A stretch of 64,000 nucleotides of DNA from JAOAPY01 sp041492185. Its GTDB lineage: Bacteria; Acidobacteriota; Blastocatellia; Pyrinomonadales; Pyrinomonadaceae. The DNA lies in the NCBI GenBank assembly GCA_041492185.1, contig JBGPWL010000001.1, positions 77,975 to 141,974 on the forward strand. The letters are read 5' to 3'. How positions within the stretch are numbered: the stretch's first letter is position 1; every line of letters begins with the position of its first letter. The notes under the pieces were generated by a model. It did not search any database. It was given only the letters and a program-made list of their open reading frames with translations, and was not told the DNA's origin. Shown here piece by piece: positions 1 to 8,124 of this stretch. The position numbers were made by a program, and so were the translations under genes.

Positions 1-621
1 TTTGCCGAATCCCAACGCCAGCGCCGCGATAATCACCACGCCGACGGTAATAAACGATGCGGCGAGCGCGCGCATGATGCGCTGTTCACTCGCGTATGGC
101 GACTTTCTGGCAATCAGCAACTCTTTGATCGAGATCATTCCCAGTACGTAGGCCACCCAGACAGCAAACGGCAGGACGAAGAACCCCAGTTTCGTGAGCA
201 TCGGCGCGTAGGCGCCCGACCAAATCTTCGGCACGACAACCGCAAGAAAGAGAGTCGGAAGATAGGCAGCATAGACGCCGAACTTTTCCCTGCTCGTGAG
301 CGGTCGCGACGATGCGTTGGCCCAAACATGCGCGTGAACGTGTAACAGAAATGAATAGGTGAAGGTGATGCAAACTACCGCGACGGTGTCGGCCAATCGC
401 AGGAGCGTCGTCAATTGGCTATTCGTAAGGCCAAAAAGATTGTGAAGCGTAATGACGAGATTGCTGGTGTGCCAACCACCTATGCTCAGAGCGAGAACGA
501 AGAGCATTCGCTCAAGCGGCGCCAGCTTGCGACGACGCGAAAGCAGCAAGACCGCCAGCCACAGGGGCAATACCGCGCCAATGCTGTAGCCGACGAGTTG
601 AAGGACTTCAAGTGGGGACAT
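1..621 (-). CDS. Probable sensor histidine kinase, N-terminal 7TM input region (partial at left edge)
   Basis: An open frame begins with ATG at 621 and runs without a stop to base 1, giving 207 residues of an incomplete protein. It starts MSPLEVLQLVGYSIGAVLPL and shows about six or seven hydrophobic helices separated by short basic loops (SRRRKL, LLIARKSP). This looks like the membrane input domain of histidine kinases of the 7TM type. No kinase core lies inside the window, so the function is an inference from topology and from the response regulator encoded upstream on the same strand (2763-3485). A different polytopic membrane protein is possible. The start codon sits directly after the repeat that ends the OmpA-like gene. 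Confidence 0.6.
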   Translation of the reverse strand, partial: MSPLEVLQLVGYSIGAVLPLWLAVLLLSRRRKLAPLERMLFVLALSIGGWHTSNLVITLHNLFGLTNSQLTTLLRLADTVAVVCITFTYSFLLHVHAHVWANASSRPLTSREKFGVYAAYLPTLFLAVVVPKIWSGAYAPMLTKLGFFVLPFAVWVAYVLGMISIKELLIARKSPYASEQRIMRALAASFITVGVVIIAALALGFGK

Positions 622-628
622 GGAATCA

Positions 629-761
629 GGAGGAGGCAGGCGGCAGGAAGCAGACGGCAGGACGGCGGTTCTCTTTCTTGGGTCTCGGTAGCGGGAGCGA
701 TTTGTCGAGTTCCCTTTGTCCTGCCTCCTGGCGTCTGCCTACTGCCTCCTGCTCCTGCCTA
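629..761. repeat. GGCAGG-rich imperfect palindrome between the OmpA-like gene and the 7TM gene
   Basis: The left part (from 629) is built of GGAGGCAGG/CGGCAGG/GCAGACGGCAGG blocks. The right part (720-761) carries their complements CCTGCCTCCTGGCGTCTGCC, so the two halves can fold back on each other. The stop codon TAG of the OmpA-like gene (759-761, minus strand) is the first triplet of the repeat. It looks like a dispersed intergenic palindromic element. No transposase is associated with it. Confidence 0.6.
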
Positions 762-2327
762 CTGACCGCTGGCCGTGCTGCGCGGCGGCATGAACGTAAT
801 CTCAATGCGCCGGTTGCGCGAGCGGCCATTGAGCGTTGTGTTTACCGCCACAGGATTCGACGGACCCATGCCGTTTGCCTGGATGCGCGCCGGGTCGACG
901 CCTGCCGTTTGAAAACGTTCCGAGAGAACGCGCGCGCGTTCCTGCGTAAACTGCTGGAGCGAGACTTCGTCGCCTTTGTTGTCGCTGAAAGCTTCGATCA
1001 GTATCTGGTAATCGGGATTGCTGGCCAGCAGCGCCGCCAGCGGTTCGAGCTTAGTCCCAGCCGCAGCGGTCAGCTTACTTGCGCGCATCCCGGACCAGAT
1101 CGAATCCGGCAACACAAGTTGAAACCCGCGCGGCGCGTCGCGCACTGTGCCGAATTGCGCGAGGTTCTGCTTCAACGTCAATTCCGCAGCGCGTCTCAGT
1201 TGCTCGCGGCGCTCCGCTTCGCTGCGAGCTTGCTCGGCCTGGCGTTCACCTTCGAGTCGCGCCAGGTTCAGCTTCGCAGCCTCACCTTCGGCGCGCGCAA
1301 TTTGGAGATCATCACGCAACTGCGCAACCTGGATACGCAGGTCCCGCAGGTTATCGTTTGCCGCGGCGGCGTCACGCTCGGCGAGTTCGCGCGCGCGTTG
1401 TTCGCGATCGAGCGCGACTTGTAACTGTTCGATTCTTTGATTCGCAGTGGCTGTGGATTGTTCCGCCGAACGCAAAGCCTCGTCGCGGCGACGAATATCG
1501 TCACGCCGCAAACGCGCGGCTCGTCTCGTCAGCGCCATCTCTTCCGCGTGCACGCCAGACGACGTCGCCGTGCGAGCCTTGATGTCTATTTCGGCAGCCA
1601 GTTCTTTCGTGCGCCACGCTTCTTCGGCTGCGTCGAGTTCCGCCTGCGCCTTCTTCAGTTCGTCTGGCGCGTCCTGGTCGGCGCCTGCGAAACGAGCGAG
1701 ATTGATTGACTGTCGCGCGCCCAAAAGCGAAACCGGCGTGTCGCGGTAATCGCGCGCTGCGATGTCGGGGACGGCGGCGCTCTTGAAATAGTCGCTGCTG
1801 TTGCCAATGTATTTGACGTCGACTGTTTCAATCTGCGCGTTGCCGGGTCGTTGCGGTGGCAGATTTTCAAGCACCACCATGCGGCTCGGAATCTTCATCA
1901 GAAAGTGAGGCTCGGCAGTGACGATCAGCGCGAAGGTTTGCAGCGGCGTAGTGACGTCGAGCTTTGAATCGATGATGCTATTGCCGCTTCTTTTGATCTC
2001 GCCGAGATTGTCGACCTGTCCATTCGGCGAAATGGCCCACAACACATAAGTAGTGTAGATGCCGCCAAGCTCAGAAGCGCGCGGCATGTTATCAACGCTC
2101 AGCTCCACACGCGTGCCGCGCCGGCCAGAACGTCTCACTCGCGCTTCGCCTTTTAGTCGCGACAACAGGGTCGTGCCGCGAAACTTGACGATGACCGTTT
2201 CATCCAGCGGATAGGCGACAGCCACAGTCTGCCTCGGCACATCACTCTGCGCGAGAATGTTGATCGACGCCGATGCAACAAGACAACAAATGACAATGCA
2301 GCGCAAAAACACTCGACGGAAATTCAT
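759..2327 (-). CDS. OmpA-family peptidoglycan-associated envelope protein with long coiled coil
   Basis: 522 residues. A signal peptide (about residues 1-26, ending near NILAQS) is followed by a beta-rich N-terminal region of about 190 residues. Next comes a strongly charged Ala/Glu/Arg coiled coil (about 220-385). The C-terminal OmpA-like domain (about 395-515) contains the typical block with NGMGPSNPVA and NGRSRNRRIEI, which in this family binds meso-diaminopimelate of peptidoglycan. It probably links the outer membrane or periplasm to the cell wall across the coiled-coil spacer. The ATG at 2327 has a GGGAG-like site upstream. The gene lies on the same strand as the response regulator and the 7TM gene, and its stop codon is inside a repeat. 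Confidence 0.85.
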   Translation of the reverse strand: MNFRRVFLRCIVICCLVASASINILAQSDVPRQTVAVAYPLDETVIVKFRGTTLLSRLKGEARVRRSGRRGTRVELSVDNMPRASELGGIYTTYVLWAISPNGQVDNLGEIKRSGNSIIDSKLDVTTPLQTFALIVTAEPHFLMKIPSRMVVLENLPPQRPGNAQIETVDVKYIGNSSDYFKSAAVPDIAARDYRDTPVSLLGARQSINLARFAGADQDAPDELKKAQAELDAAEEAWRTKELAAEIDIKARTATSSGVHAEEMALTRRAARLRRDDIRRRDEALRSAEQSTATANQRIEQLQVALDREQRARELAERDAAAANDNLRDLRIQVAQLRDDLQIARAEGEAAKLNLARLEGERQAEQARSEAERREQLRRAAELTLKQNLAQFGTVRDAPRGFQLVLPDSIWSGMRASKLTAAAGTKLEPLAALLASNPDYQILIEAFSDNKGDEVSLQQFTQERARVLSERFQTAGVDPARIQANGMGPSNPVAVNTTLNGRSRNRRIEITFMPPRSTASGQ

Positions 2328-2455
2328 ATCAACTTCACTCCCTGATTAAACCTGGACGAGCAGCAGAAGCTTGAAACAACATGCAGCTCAAACTTCTTCT
2401 GTATCTTGATGCCACTTCAACACGCATTGTTGCCGAAGAGATAAGGGGGGTCAAG

Positions 2456-2629
2456 CTAGCGGCCGGCGCCGCTCTTATGATGTTTGGCCTTGCGATAAGC
2501 GGCAAACTGCACGACAAACACGGCGATCGCCGCCAGCAAAAGCGCGTGAACCATGCCGCCTTTTTGCAGAAAAACGCTCAAAACAAACCAGGTAAGAAAA
2601 AGTCCCGCCGCTACAAACCAGAGTTCCAC
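2456..2629 (-). CDS. Small DUF5670-like two-helix membrane protein
   Basis: 57 residues from a GTG start at 2629, preceded by a perfect GGAGG six bases upstream, which decides the start. The protein begins MELWFVAAGLFLTWFVLSVF, has a short QKGGMVH turn, then a second hydrophobic helix (LLLAAIAVFVVQF), and ends in a basic tail (AYRKAKHHKSGAGR). Two helices around a GG-x-x-H turn resemble the DUF5670/Lmo0937 family of very small stress-associated membrane proteins. The family assignment is from memory of its layout, and the function of that family is not known. It lies between the response regulator and the OmpA-like gene on the same strand. Confidence 0.7.
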   Translation of the reverse strand: MELWFVAAGLFLTWFVLSVFLQKGGMVHALLLAAIAVFVVQFAAYRKAKHHKSGAGR

Positions 2630-2762
2630 AAATACCTCCGTTCAAACTCTCAGTGCCTCGTTGACACCTTGCATGTCCTATCGACAATTCGACCGCGCGC
2701 AGGCCAACGGAGAAAGCATAGTCCCTACAGCCAGCCGTCTTGACCGGGGAAGAATTCAATGG

Positions 2763-3485
2763 TTACGGCGATTCGTTCAGTTTGTATCCGACACCGCGAA
2801 CCGTTAGCACGTAATTTGGATTCTTAGGATCGGCTTCAAGTTTCTTTCGCAGGCGATTAATGTGCGGGTCGATGTTGCGTTGATAACCTTCATAGTCGGT
2901 ACTCCAAACTCGATCAAGCAGCGCATTGCGCGACCATGCGCGACCCGGTTCTCCGGCGAGCAGCTCGAGTATCTGAAACTCGAGCGGAGTTAAATCAATC
3001 CGCGCGCCGCCCCGTCGAACCTCGTGGCGTCGCTTGTCGATCACCAAATCCCCAACCTCAATACGCTCACCATCGTCGGTTGTCTCCACCTTACCCGATC
3101 GTCGCAGCAAAGCCTCCACGCGGTATTCCAGCTCGCGGGGGCTAAAAGGCTTGGCCAGATAATCGTCAGCTCCTGCTTCGAACCCCGCAACCTTGTCGTC
3201 CAGCGCATCATGCGCGGTCAAAAACAACGCAGGCGTCTGAATGCCGCGGGCCCTGATCTTCTTGAGTAGCTCGAATCCGGACATTCCGGGCATCGACACA
3301 TCGAGAATGAAACAATCGAACCGACCGGCCTGCGCCGGCTCGAGCGCGGCGGCGCCACTCTCTCGCTCGTCAACGTCAAAGCCCAACCGACGAAAATACT
3401 CAGCCAGTAACAGACGCATATCCGCATCGTCATCAACGATGAGCAGGCGCTTGCCGGCATACTTCTTTGCTGCTTTTTGTTCCAA
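2763..3485 (-). CDS. OmpR/PhoB-family response regulator
   Basis: 240 residues. The receiver domain (about 12-125) has the acidic pair in LLIVDDDADM, the phosphoacceptor Asp in FDCFILDVSMPGMSG, the Thr of ALFLTAHD and the Lys of YLAKPFSPREL. The C-terminal winged helix (about 140-238) ends in the typical LRKKLEADPKNPNYVLTVRG block. It is a DNA-binding regulator activated by phosphorylation. The only start compatible with the complete receiver is TTG at 3485, because an in-frame TAA lies two codons upstream and no strong ribosome site is visible. The cognate kinase may be the 7TM gene at the left edge, an inference from strand and proximity only. Confidence 0.9.
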   Translation of the reverse strand: MEQKAAKKYAGKRLLIVDDDADMRLLLAEYFRRLGFDVDERESGAAALEPAQAGRFDCFILDVSMPGMSGFELLKKIRARGIQTPALFLTAHDALDDKVAGFEAGADDYLAKPFSPRELEYRVEALLRRSGKVETTDDGERIEVGDLVIDKRRHEVRRGGARIDLTPLEFQILELLAGEPGRAWSRNALLDRVWSTDYEGYQRNIDPHINRLRKKLEADPKNPNYVLTVRGVGYKLNESP

Positions 3486-3610
3486 AACTTATCGCCCCAA
3501 AGGAGAATTGGTTGAATCGAGGAACGATTATACCTAATTGTGGAAGCGAGATCGATGATAAGGCGATTCAATCCACGACAGGAAAGTGTCGAGCGGCCCC
3601 CGCAAGTGCC

Positions 3611-3738
3611 ATCCTAATTTGGGTGTTTACCCTGTGCAACCTCTGTGTCCTCTGTGCCTCAGTGGTGAAAAAACGCGCAACCCCCTCACCACAAGACACA
3701 GAGGACACGGAGGTCGCACAGAGAAATAAATTAGGACA
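3611..3738. repeat. Large intergenic inverted repeat (CTCTGTGTCCTCTGTG family)
   Basis: Imperfect arms of about 36 bp (3632-3668 and 3686-3721) pair with only a few mismatches. They share CTGTGc/gACCTCtGTGTCCTC and the complement of TCACCAC. The outer TCCTAATTT blocks extend the symmetry to about 3611-3738. It occupies most of the 368-base spacer between the response regulator and the exporter gene, and it ends just before the promoter at 3758. No gene is visible in this spacer. Confidence 0.8.
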
Positions 3739-3757
3739 CCATTCCCCGCAACTAACC

Positions 3758-3787
3758 TTGACGTTACTAATCAAGGCTAAGTATAGT
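3758..3787 (+). promoter_or_regulatory. Sigma70-like promoter for the exporter-yicC-gmk-rpoZ genes
   Basis: TTGACG (3758-3763), an 18-base spacer and TATAGT (3782-3787) lie 66 bases upstream of the ATG at 3854. Both hexamers differ from consensus at one position. It starts just outside the large palindrome. Confidence 0.6.
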
Positions 3788-3853
3788 CACTTTTTACGTT
3801 TTGGGCTTCGTTTCCTTCCTTACTAACTGCGGATCAGAAACTTTCGCAAGGCG

Positions 3854-5659
3854 ATGAATGATCTTCGACGATTACTGAAATACTTAAAGCCTCACCGGGG
3901 AATGTTCGCCTTGGCGACTCTGGCCATGGTTACCGGTGCAGTGTTGGAGAGCGCGATCAATGGCCTCATCGTTCCCATAATAGATCAAGCGCTGGCCCAA
4001 GGTTCCGGCAGCCGTACGTCAACAATATTTGGACTGCAACATCTCATTCCGGCCTCCGGCCTGGCGGCCTTGAAGGCTATCGCGCTGTTGTTGGTAACCT
4101 TTACCGCGATTAAGGGAGTCGCCGAATATTTTTCCACCTACTTAATGGCTCGCATCGGACAGTCGGCAGTGTTGCGCCTGCGCCAGGATCTGTACGGGCA
4201 TCTGTTGGCCCAGTCCTCCAGTTTCTTTGAGCGGCATCGCACCAACTATCTGGTGTCGCGACTCGTGTCCAGCGCTGCGGCGATTGAGGCCGGCATCACG
4301 GGCACGCTGCGCGATATGCTGCGCGAAGGCTTCATCTTGATCGCGTTTCTGGGAACGTCGTTCTACTTCAGTTGGCGTCTGACGCTTGGTTCGCTGACGA
4401 TTGCTCCGATCATTGGTATTCTCACGGCGCGATTTGGCACTTCGTTGCGGAATCTTGCGCGGGAAAGCCTTGAAGGTAACAAGACACTTACCGATACGGC
4501 ACAGGAAGCGTTGGCCAATCACAACATCGTTACGGCCTATCACGCGGAAGCACGCGAGAGTGCGCGCTTCACCACGGTTGCCAAACGAATTGTGCGAGCC
4601 AATCTCAGGACGGCGCGCATTGTTGGATTTGCGCCGCCCACGATCGAGATGATTGGCATTGTCTTTATCATCCTCCTGCTCTTCTTCGGCCGGTACGAAA
4701 TCGCTTCGGGCCGCATGAACGCTGCGCAATTCCTGGCGGTAATTATTTTTCTTTTTCGCAGCTACGATCCGATGCGCAAATTGTCGCGCCTGCACAACGC
4801 CATGGAGCAAGCGCTGGCCGCAGCCCAGCACGTTTGGGAAGTGTTGGACGAAGACGCGAAGATTCCTGAAAAGCCAAACGCGATCGACTTGCTTCCCCTA
4901 CGGAGCGAAATTCGGCTGCGCGACGTTTCATTTGATTACGCAGACCAGAATAGGCCAGTGCTGCGTAATGTTAATTTGCTCATCCCCGCGGGCTCGATGG
5001 TCGCCCTGGTCGGCGAATCCGGCGGCGGCAAATCTACATTGACGAAATTATTTCCGCGCTTTCATGATCCGGTTTCCGGGGCCGTATTGTGGGACGATAT
5101 CGATCTCCGCGACGTGAAGCTTTCAAGCCTGCGACAACAGATTGGTCTGGTGCCTCAAGAGACAGTACTATTCAACGACACCGTTCGTCATAACATCGCT
5201 TACGGGCGGCCCGAGGCTACGGACGAGGAGATCGAAGAGGCGGCGCGCATCGCTTTCGCGCACGAATTCATAGTCGAGCTGCCTGAAGGTTACGACTCCA
5301 TCGTTGGCGAAAGGGGTATCTTTCTTTCCGGCGGACAGAGACAGCGCCTCGCGATTGCACGCGCAATTCTGATGGATGCGCCGGTGCTGATTCTCGACGA
5401 AGCGACCTCTGCGCTCGACGCAGAGTCTGAACGCCTGGTGCAGCGGGCCATTGCCAACCTGGTCCGCAATCGCACCACCATCGTTATCGCGCATCGGCTG
5501 TCCACCATTCGGCGCGCGGACAAGATCGTTGTCATGGAGGCTGGCCGCATCATTGAAACGGGAACGCATTCTGAATTGCTGGCCCACGGCGGTCAGTATC
5601 GACGGCTGTATGAATTGCAGTTTGCAGATGAAGAAGAAGAATTGTTAGTCACTGGTTAG
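3854..5659 (+). CDS. msbA: MsbA-like ABC exporter, fused permease and ATPase
   Basis: 601 residues, the normal length for a half-transporter. Six transmembrane helices (about residues 15-310) precede a nucleotide-binding domain. Walker A is GESGGGKST near residue 386, the signature is LSGGQRQRLAIARA near 491, Walker B with D-loop is LILDEATSALD, and the H-loop is IVIAHRLSTIRR. Homodimers of this family flip lipid A-core or other lipids across the inner membrane. The lipid substrate is inferred from family resemblance and cannot be told from a generic multidrug exporter here. It leads a plus-strand cluster with yicC, gmk and rpoZ behind the promoter at 3758-3787. Confidence 0.85.
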   Translation: MNDLRRLLKYLKPHRGMFALATLAMVTGAVLESAINGLIVPIIDQALAQGSGSRTSTIFGLQHLIPASGLAALKAIALLLVTFTAIKGVAEYFSTYLMARIGQSAVLRLRQDLYGHLLAQSSSFFERHRTNYLVSRLVSSAAAIEAGITGTLRDMLREGFILIAFLGTSFYFSWRLTLGSLTIAPIIGILTARFGTSLRNLARESLEGNKTLTDTAQEALANHNIVTAYHAEARESARFTTVAKRIVRANLRTARIVGFAPPTIEMIGIVFIILLLFFGRYEIASGRMNAAQFLAVIIFLFRSYDPMRKLSRLHNAMEQALAAAQHVWEVLDEDAKIPEKPNAIDLLPLRSEIRLRDVSFDYADQNRPVLRNVNLLIPAGSMVALVGESGGGKSTLTKLFPRFHDPVSGAVLWDDIDLRDVKLSSLRQQIGLVPQETVLFNDTVRHNIAYGRPEATDEEIEEAARIAFAHEFIVELPEGYDSIVGERGIFLSGGQRQRLAIARAILMDAPVLILDEATSALDAESERLVQRAIANLVRNRTTIVIAHRLSTIRRADKIVVMEAGRIIETGTHSELLAHGGQYRRLYELQFADEEEELLVTG

Positions 5660-5687
5660 TCGACGGGTAGTCAAGAGTCACAAAACT

Positions 5688-6566
5688 ATGAAGTCAATGA
5701 CGGGATATGGTCGGAGTTCATTTGTGAGCGACGACTTTGCAGTGTCGGTCGATCTCAAGACGGTGAATAATCGTTTTCTGGACATTCACCTGCGACTCAG
5801 CGGTGAAATTGCGTCACTCGAACCTGTGGTCAAGCGCCGCATCAGCTCGCGGTTGTCGCGCGGGCGCATCGATGCCACGGTAAATTTCGAACGAACCTCG
5901 CAGGTTGATTACGAACTCAATCGTCCTCTCATTGCCGGCTACGTGAACGCACTGCGAACGGTGCAGCAGGAGTTTAGCCTGCCAGGCGAACTGGACATCA
6001 ACGTCATCGCGCGTCTGCCCGGCGCGCTGCAGCCAGCGCGGGACAGCCTTGACGACAGGATGGTCGCGGCAGTCGAGCAAGCGGTCGACGAGGCGCTCGA
6101 CGAGTTGGAAAGAATGCGTGAACAGGAGGGAGTTGCGCTCCGTGAAGAGATGCGCGAACGCGTGGACAGGATCGACGCATTGGTTCCGGTGATTGAAAAG
6201 TGCGCGGGTGGCCTGGTTGACGTCTATCGCGCCAGACTGCAGAAGCGCATCAGTGAGATGCTCAATCGCAACGGGCAAACCATCGAACTCGATCCCGCAA
6301 GGGTGGCCCAGGAGGTCGCGTATCTGGCGGACAGAAGCGATGTCAGCGAGGAGATGGTGCGCCTGAGAAGTCATCTAACCCAGTTTCGCGACGCCCTGAA
6401 GGCGACTGGCGAAACAGGAAAGATGCTCGACTTTCTGCTGCAGGAATTGAATCGCGAAGCGAATACTACGTTATCAAAGTCCACTGATCTTTCTATCAAG
6501 GAGGCCGCGCTGGCGCTGAAGGCAGAGATCGAGAAGCTGCGCGAACAGGTTCAGAATGTCGAGTGA
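5688..6566 (+). CDS. yicC: YicC family endoribonuclease/RNase adaptor protein
   Basis: 292 residues, full family length. The protein begins MKSMTGYGRSSF, the characteristic YicC N-terminus, and ends with the conserved C-terminal domain (GKMLDFLLQELNREANT and LSIKEAALALKAEIEKLREQ). E. coli YicC has been linked to RNA turnover and stationary-phase survival; the precise role in this lineage is not known. The gene overlaps gmk by 11 bases, implying translational coupling, and yicC-gmk-rpoZ is a widely conserved order. Confidence 0.93.
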   Translation: MKSMTGYGRSSFVSDDFAVSVDLKTVNNRFLDIHLRLSGEIASLEPVVKRRISSRLSRGRIDATVNFERTSQVDYELNRPLIAGYVNALRTVQQEFSLPGELDINVIARLPGALQPARDSLDDRMVAAVEQAVDEALDELERMREQEGVALREEMRERVDRIDALVPVIEKCAGGLVDVYRARLQKRISEMLNRNGQTIELDPARVAQEVAYLADRSDVSEEMVRLRSHLTQFRDALKATGETGKMLDFLLQELNREANTTLSKSTDLSIKEAALALKAEIEKLREQVQNVE

Positions 6567-7230
6567 CACGGAAGAAGCAGAACTCCAGGCCGCAGTTCAC
6601 AGAGACCAACCATCGGTTTGCGGCATTCTCTTTGTCGTCAGTTCGCCTTCGGGCGGCGGCAAAGGCACTCTGATCAATCGCGTGTTGAATGCCGTGCCGG
6701 GCGTCAGCTATTCTGTCTCCTATACTACGCGAGCGCCGCGCGAAGGTGAGGTGGATGGCCGCGACTATTTCTTCATTTCTCGGGAACAGTTCGAGTCGAT
6801 GGTTGCCGCGAACGAGTTTCTGGAGTGGGCGGTGGTGCATCGTCATCTCTACGGCACCGCGCGCCAGCAAGTGTGGCGAGAGATGTTCGGAGGGCGAGAC
6901 ATCATCCTTGAAGTGGACGTGCAAGGCGCGGCGAGTGTGCGAGCGTTGGTTGCCGATTCGGTGGGCGTGTTCATTTTGCCGCCGTCGTTCGACGTGTTGC
7001 AGCAACGATTAATGGCGCGTGGAACGGATTCACGCGAGGAGCTTGAAGTCCGATTGCGCAATGCGCCCGAGGAATTAAGACATTACTCCGCGTTTGATTA
7101 CGTGGTCATCAACGATGACGCGGCCCGCGCCGCCGCGCAACTGGCCTCGATTATTTATGCGGAGAGAGCGCGAAGTGAACGCCAGGAGAACGAGGTAAGG
7201 CGCGTGGCCGACACGTTTCCGACGGGTTGA
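6556..7230 (+). CDS. gmk: Guanylate kinase
   Basis: 224 residues; catalyses ATP-dependent phosphorylation of GMP to GDP in the cytoplasm. The P-loop is SSPSGGGKGTL (near residue 31), where most family members have GxGKST, so a Gly replaces the usual Ser after GK. The GMP-binding block SVSYTTRAPREGEVDGRDYFF and the later ILEVDVQGA are canonical. The N-terminus is about 20 residues longer than the E. coli enzyme. The start overlaps the end of yicC, and rpoZ follows after 75 bases. Confidence 0.95.
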   Translation: MSSDTEEAELQAAVHRDQPSVCGILFVVSSPSGGGKGTLINRVLNAVPGVSYSVSYTTRAPREGEVDGRDYFFISREQFESMVAANEFLEWAVVHRHLYGTARQQVWREMFGGRDIILEVDVQGAASVRALVADSVGVFILPPSFDVLQQRLMARGTDSREELEVRLRNAPEELRHYSAFDYVVINDDAARAAAQLASIIYAERARSERQENEVRRVADTFPTG

Positions 7231-7305
7231 CTCGATTGTCGGAGTGTCTGAGTTGGCAAGGAGCTGCTGGAAACTAAATTAAACAGCGGAGGACGGCGAG
7301 CAATC

Positions 7306-7551
7306 ATGTCAACATCGAATGGAGATATTGAAGACGCCGTAGAAGAGACTCAGGCGCCGGAAATAGATTCGAAATATCGCCTAATAATTGTCGCTGCGAA
7401 GCGGAGCAAACAATTGCAGCGAGGTGCGAAGCCGCGCATCGATATTGATCCCTTGAAACACAAGTCGACTCGCGTCGCCCTGGAAGAGGTAATCCGCGGT
7501 AAGGTCGACTTTCACATCAGGCCGCTCAAGGGGTCCGGAGACGGCGCCTAG
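7306..7551 (+). CDS. rpoZ: DNA-directed RNA polymerase omega subunit
   Basis: 81 residues. The segment DSKYRLIIVAAKRSKQLQRG followed by the conserved TRVALEEVIRGKV helix matches the omega fold, which holds the beta' subunit during polymerase assembly. A GGAGGA site precedes the ATG. Gene order after gmk is the usual one. The short acidic N-terminal extension (EDAVEETQAPE) is typical of acidobacterial and proteobacterial omega proteins. Confidence 0.92.
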   Translation: MSTSNGDIEDAVEETQAPEIDSKYRLIIVAAKRSKQLQRGAKPRIDIDPLKHKSTRVALEEVIRGKVDFHIRPLKGSGDGA

Positions 7552-7740
7552 CTCCGTTTCGGACAGGTGCAGAAACTCTCAACCTGTGTAGTAACTTAGT
7601 ATTGCTTTTTGCAACGGACTAAGGGTAGCATGCAGGCGTTTGCAGGGCGCGGCAGTCAGCCGTTTGAACGTCGCTTACACTACGGACGTTCTGCCCTCGA
7701 CGGGGACAGCAAGGGGAGACAGCGGAGCGCAGCGCGCGTG

Positions 7741-7974
7741 CTAGAAGATTGACAGAAAAAGCTGCATCATCTCGATCGCTGTTTCGGCTATCGAGTCGGA
7801 CGCGCTCTGTTGTGAAACTGCCGTCTCAGTTGGCTCGCCAGGCACCAAGCTGGAGGCCGGAGGCGGTGGCGGCGGATTGGTAATGCCAGGTCCCTGCATG
7901 TCTCCGGCAAGCGCGGTCACCGAGAACAAGAGAGCAAGAATCGAAGACGCAATCAATGTTTTAAGCTTTTTCAT
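7741..7974 (-). CDS. Small secreted proline-rich peptide, divergent from a TPR regulator
   Basis: 77 residues with a clear Sec signal peptide (basic MKKLKT, then a hydrophobic stretch ending SVTALAG; cleavage expected near residue 24). The mature peptide starts about DMQGPGITNPPPPPP and ends in an amphipathic Ser/Glu/Met-rich stretch (AETAIEMMQLFLSIF). The ribosome site AAGGA lies seven bases before the ATG at 7974. No known family is recognised. It faces the regulator at 8125 across 150 bases containing two dyads, so it may be that regulator's target, its signal, or both (inference). The 189 bases between rpoZ and this gene hold no recognisable feature. Confidence 0.65.
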   Translation of the reverse strand: MKKLKTLIASSILALLFSVTALAGDMQGPGITNPPPPPPASSLVPGEPTETAVSQQSASDSIAETAIEMMQLFLSIF

Positions 7975-8072
7975 GTTTGTTCCTTTTTTGAGGGTGAACC
8001 GCCGTCAATCGAGACCACGGCAATTCAGGGCTTTCTGATTGAACCGGAAGATAATAACAACTATCAGGAAAT

Positions 8073-8113
8073 GTCGCTAGCACTAGCAACCAGTTTGGCA
8101 ACTTTCTAGAAAG
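8073..8113. promoter_or_regulatory. Two operator-like dyads in the divergent peptide/regulator spacer
   Basis: GTCGCTAGCACTAGCAAC (8073-8090) is an 18-bp dyad with one arm mismatch. CTTTCTAGAAAG (8102-8113) is a perfect 12-bp palindrome twelve bases before the regulator start. Both lie between the divergently transcribed genes and could bind the Fis-type HTH of the regulator (inference). Confidence 0.45.
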
Positions 8114-8124
8114 GTAGGCCTCAC

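Noticed and set aside
612..1424. 270-codon plus-strand ORF opposite the OmpA-like gene
   Set aside because: Antisense to a well-supported gene and partly read from the adjacent repeat.
2381..2743. 120-codon plus-strand ORF opposite the small membrane protein gene
   Set aside because: The opposite strand carries a better gene with a perfect ribosome site; this one has no recognisable content.
4142..4831. 229-codon minus-strand ORF inside the exporter gene
   Set aside because: Shadow of the ABC exporter; low-complexity and without family features.
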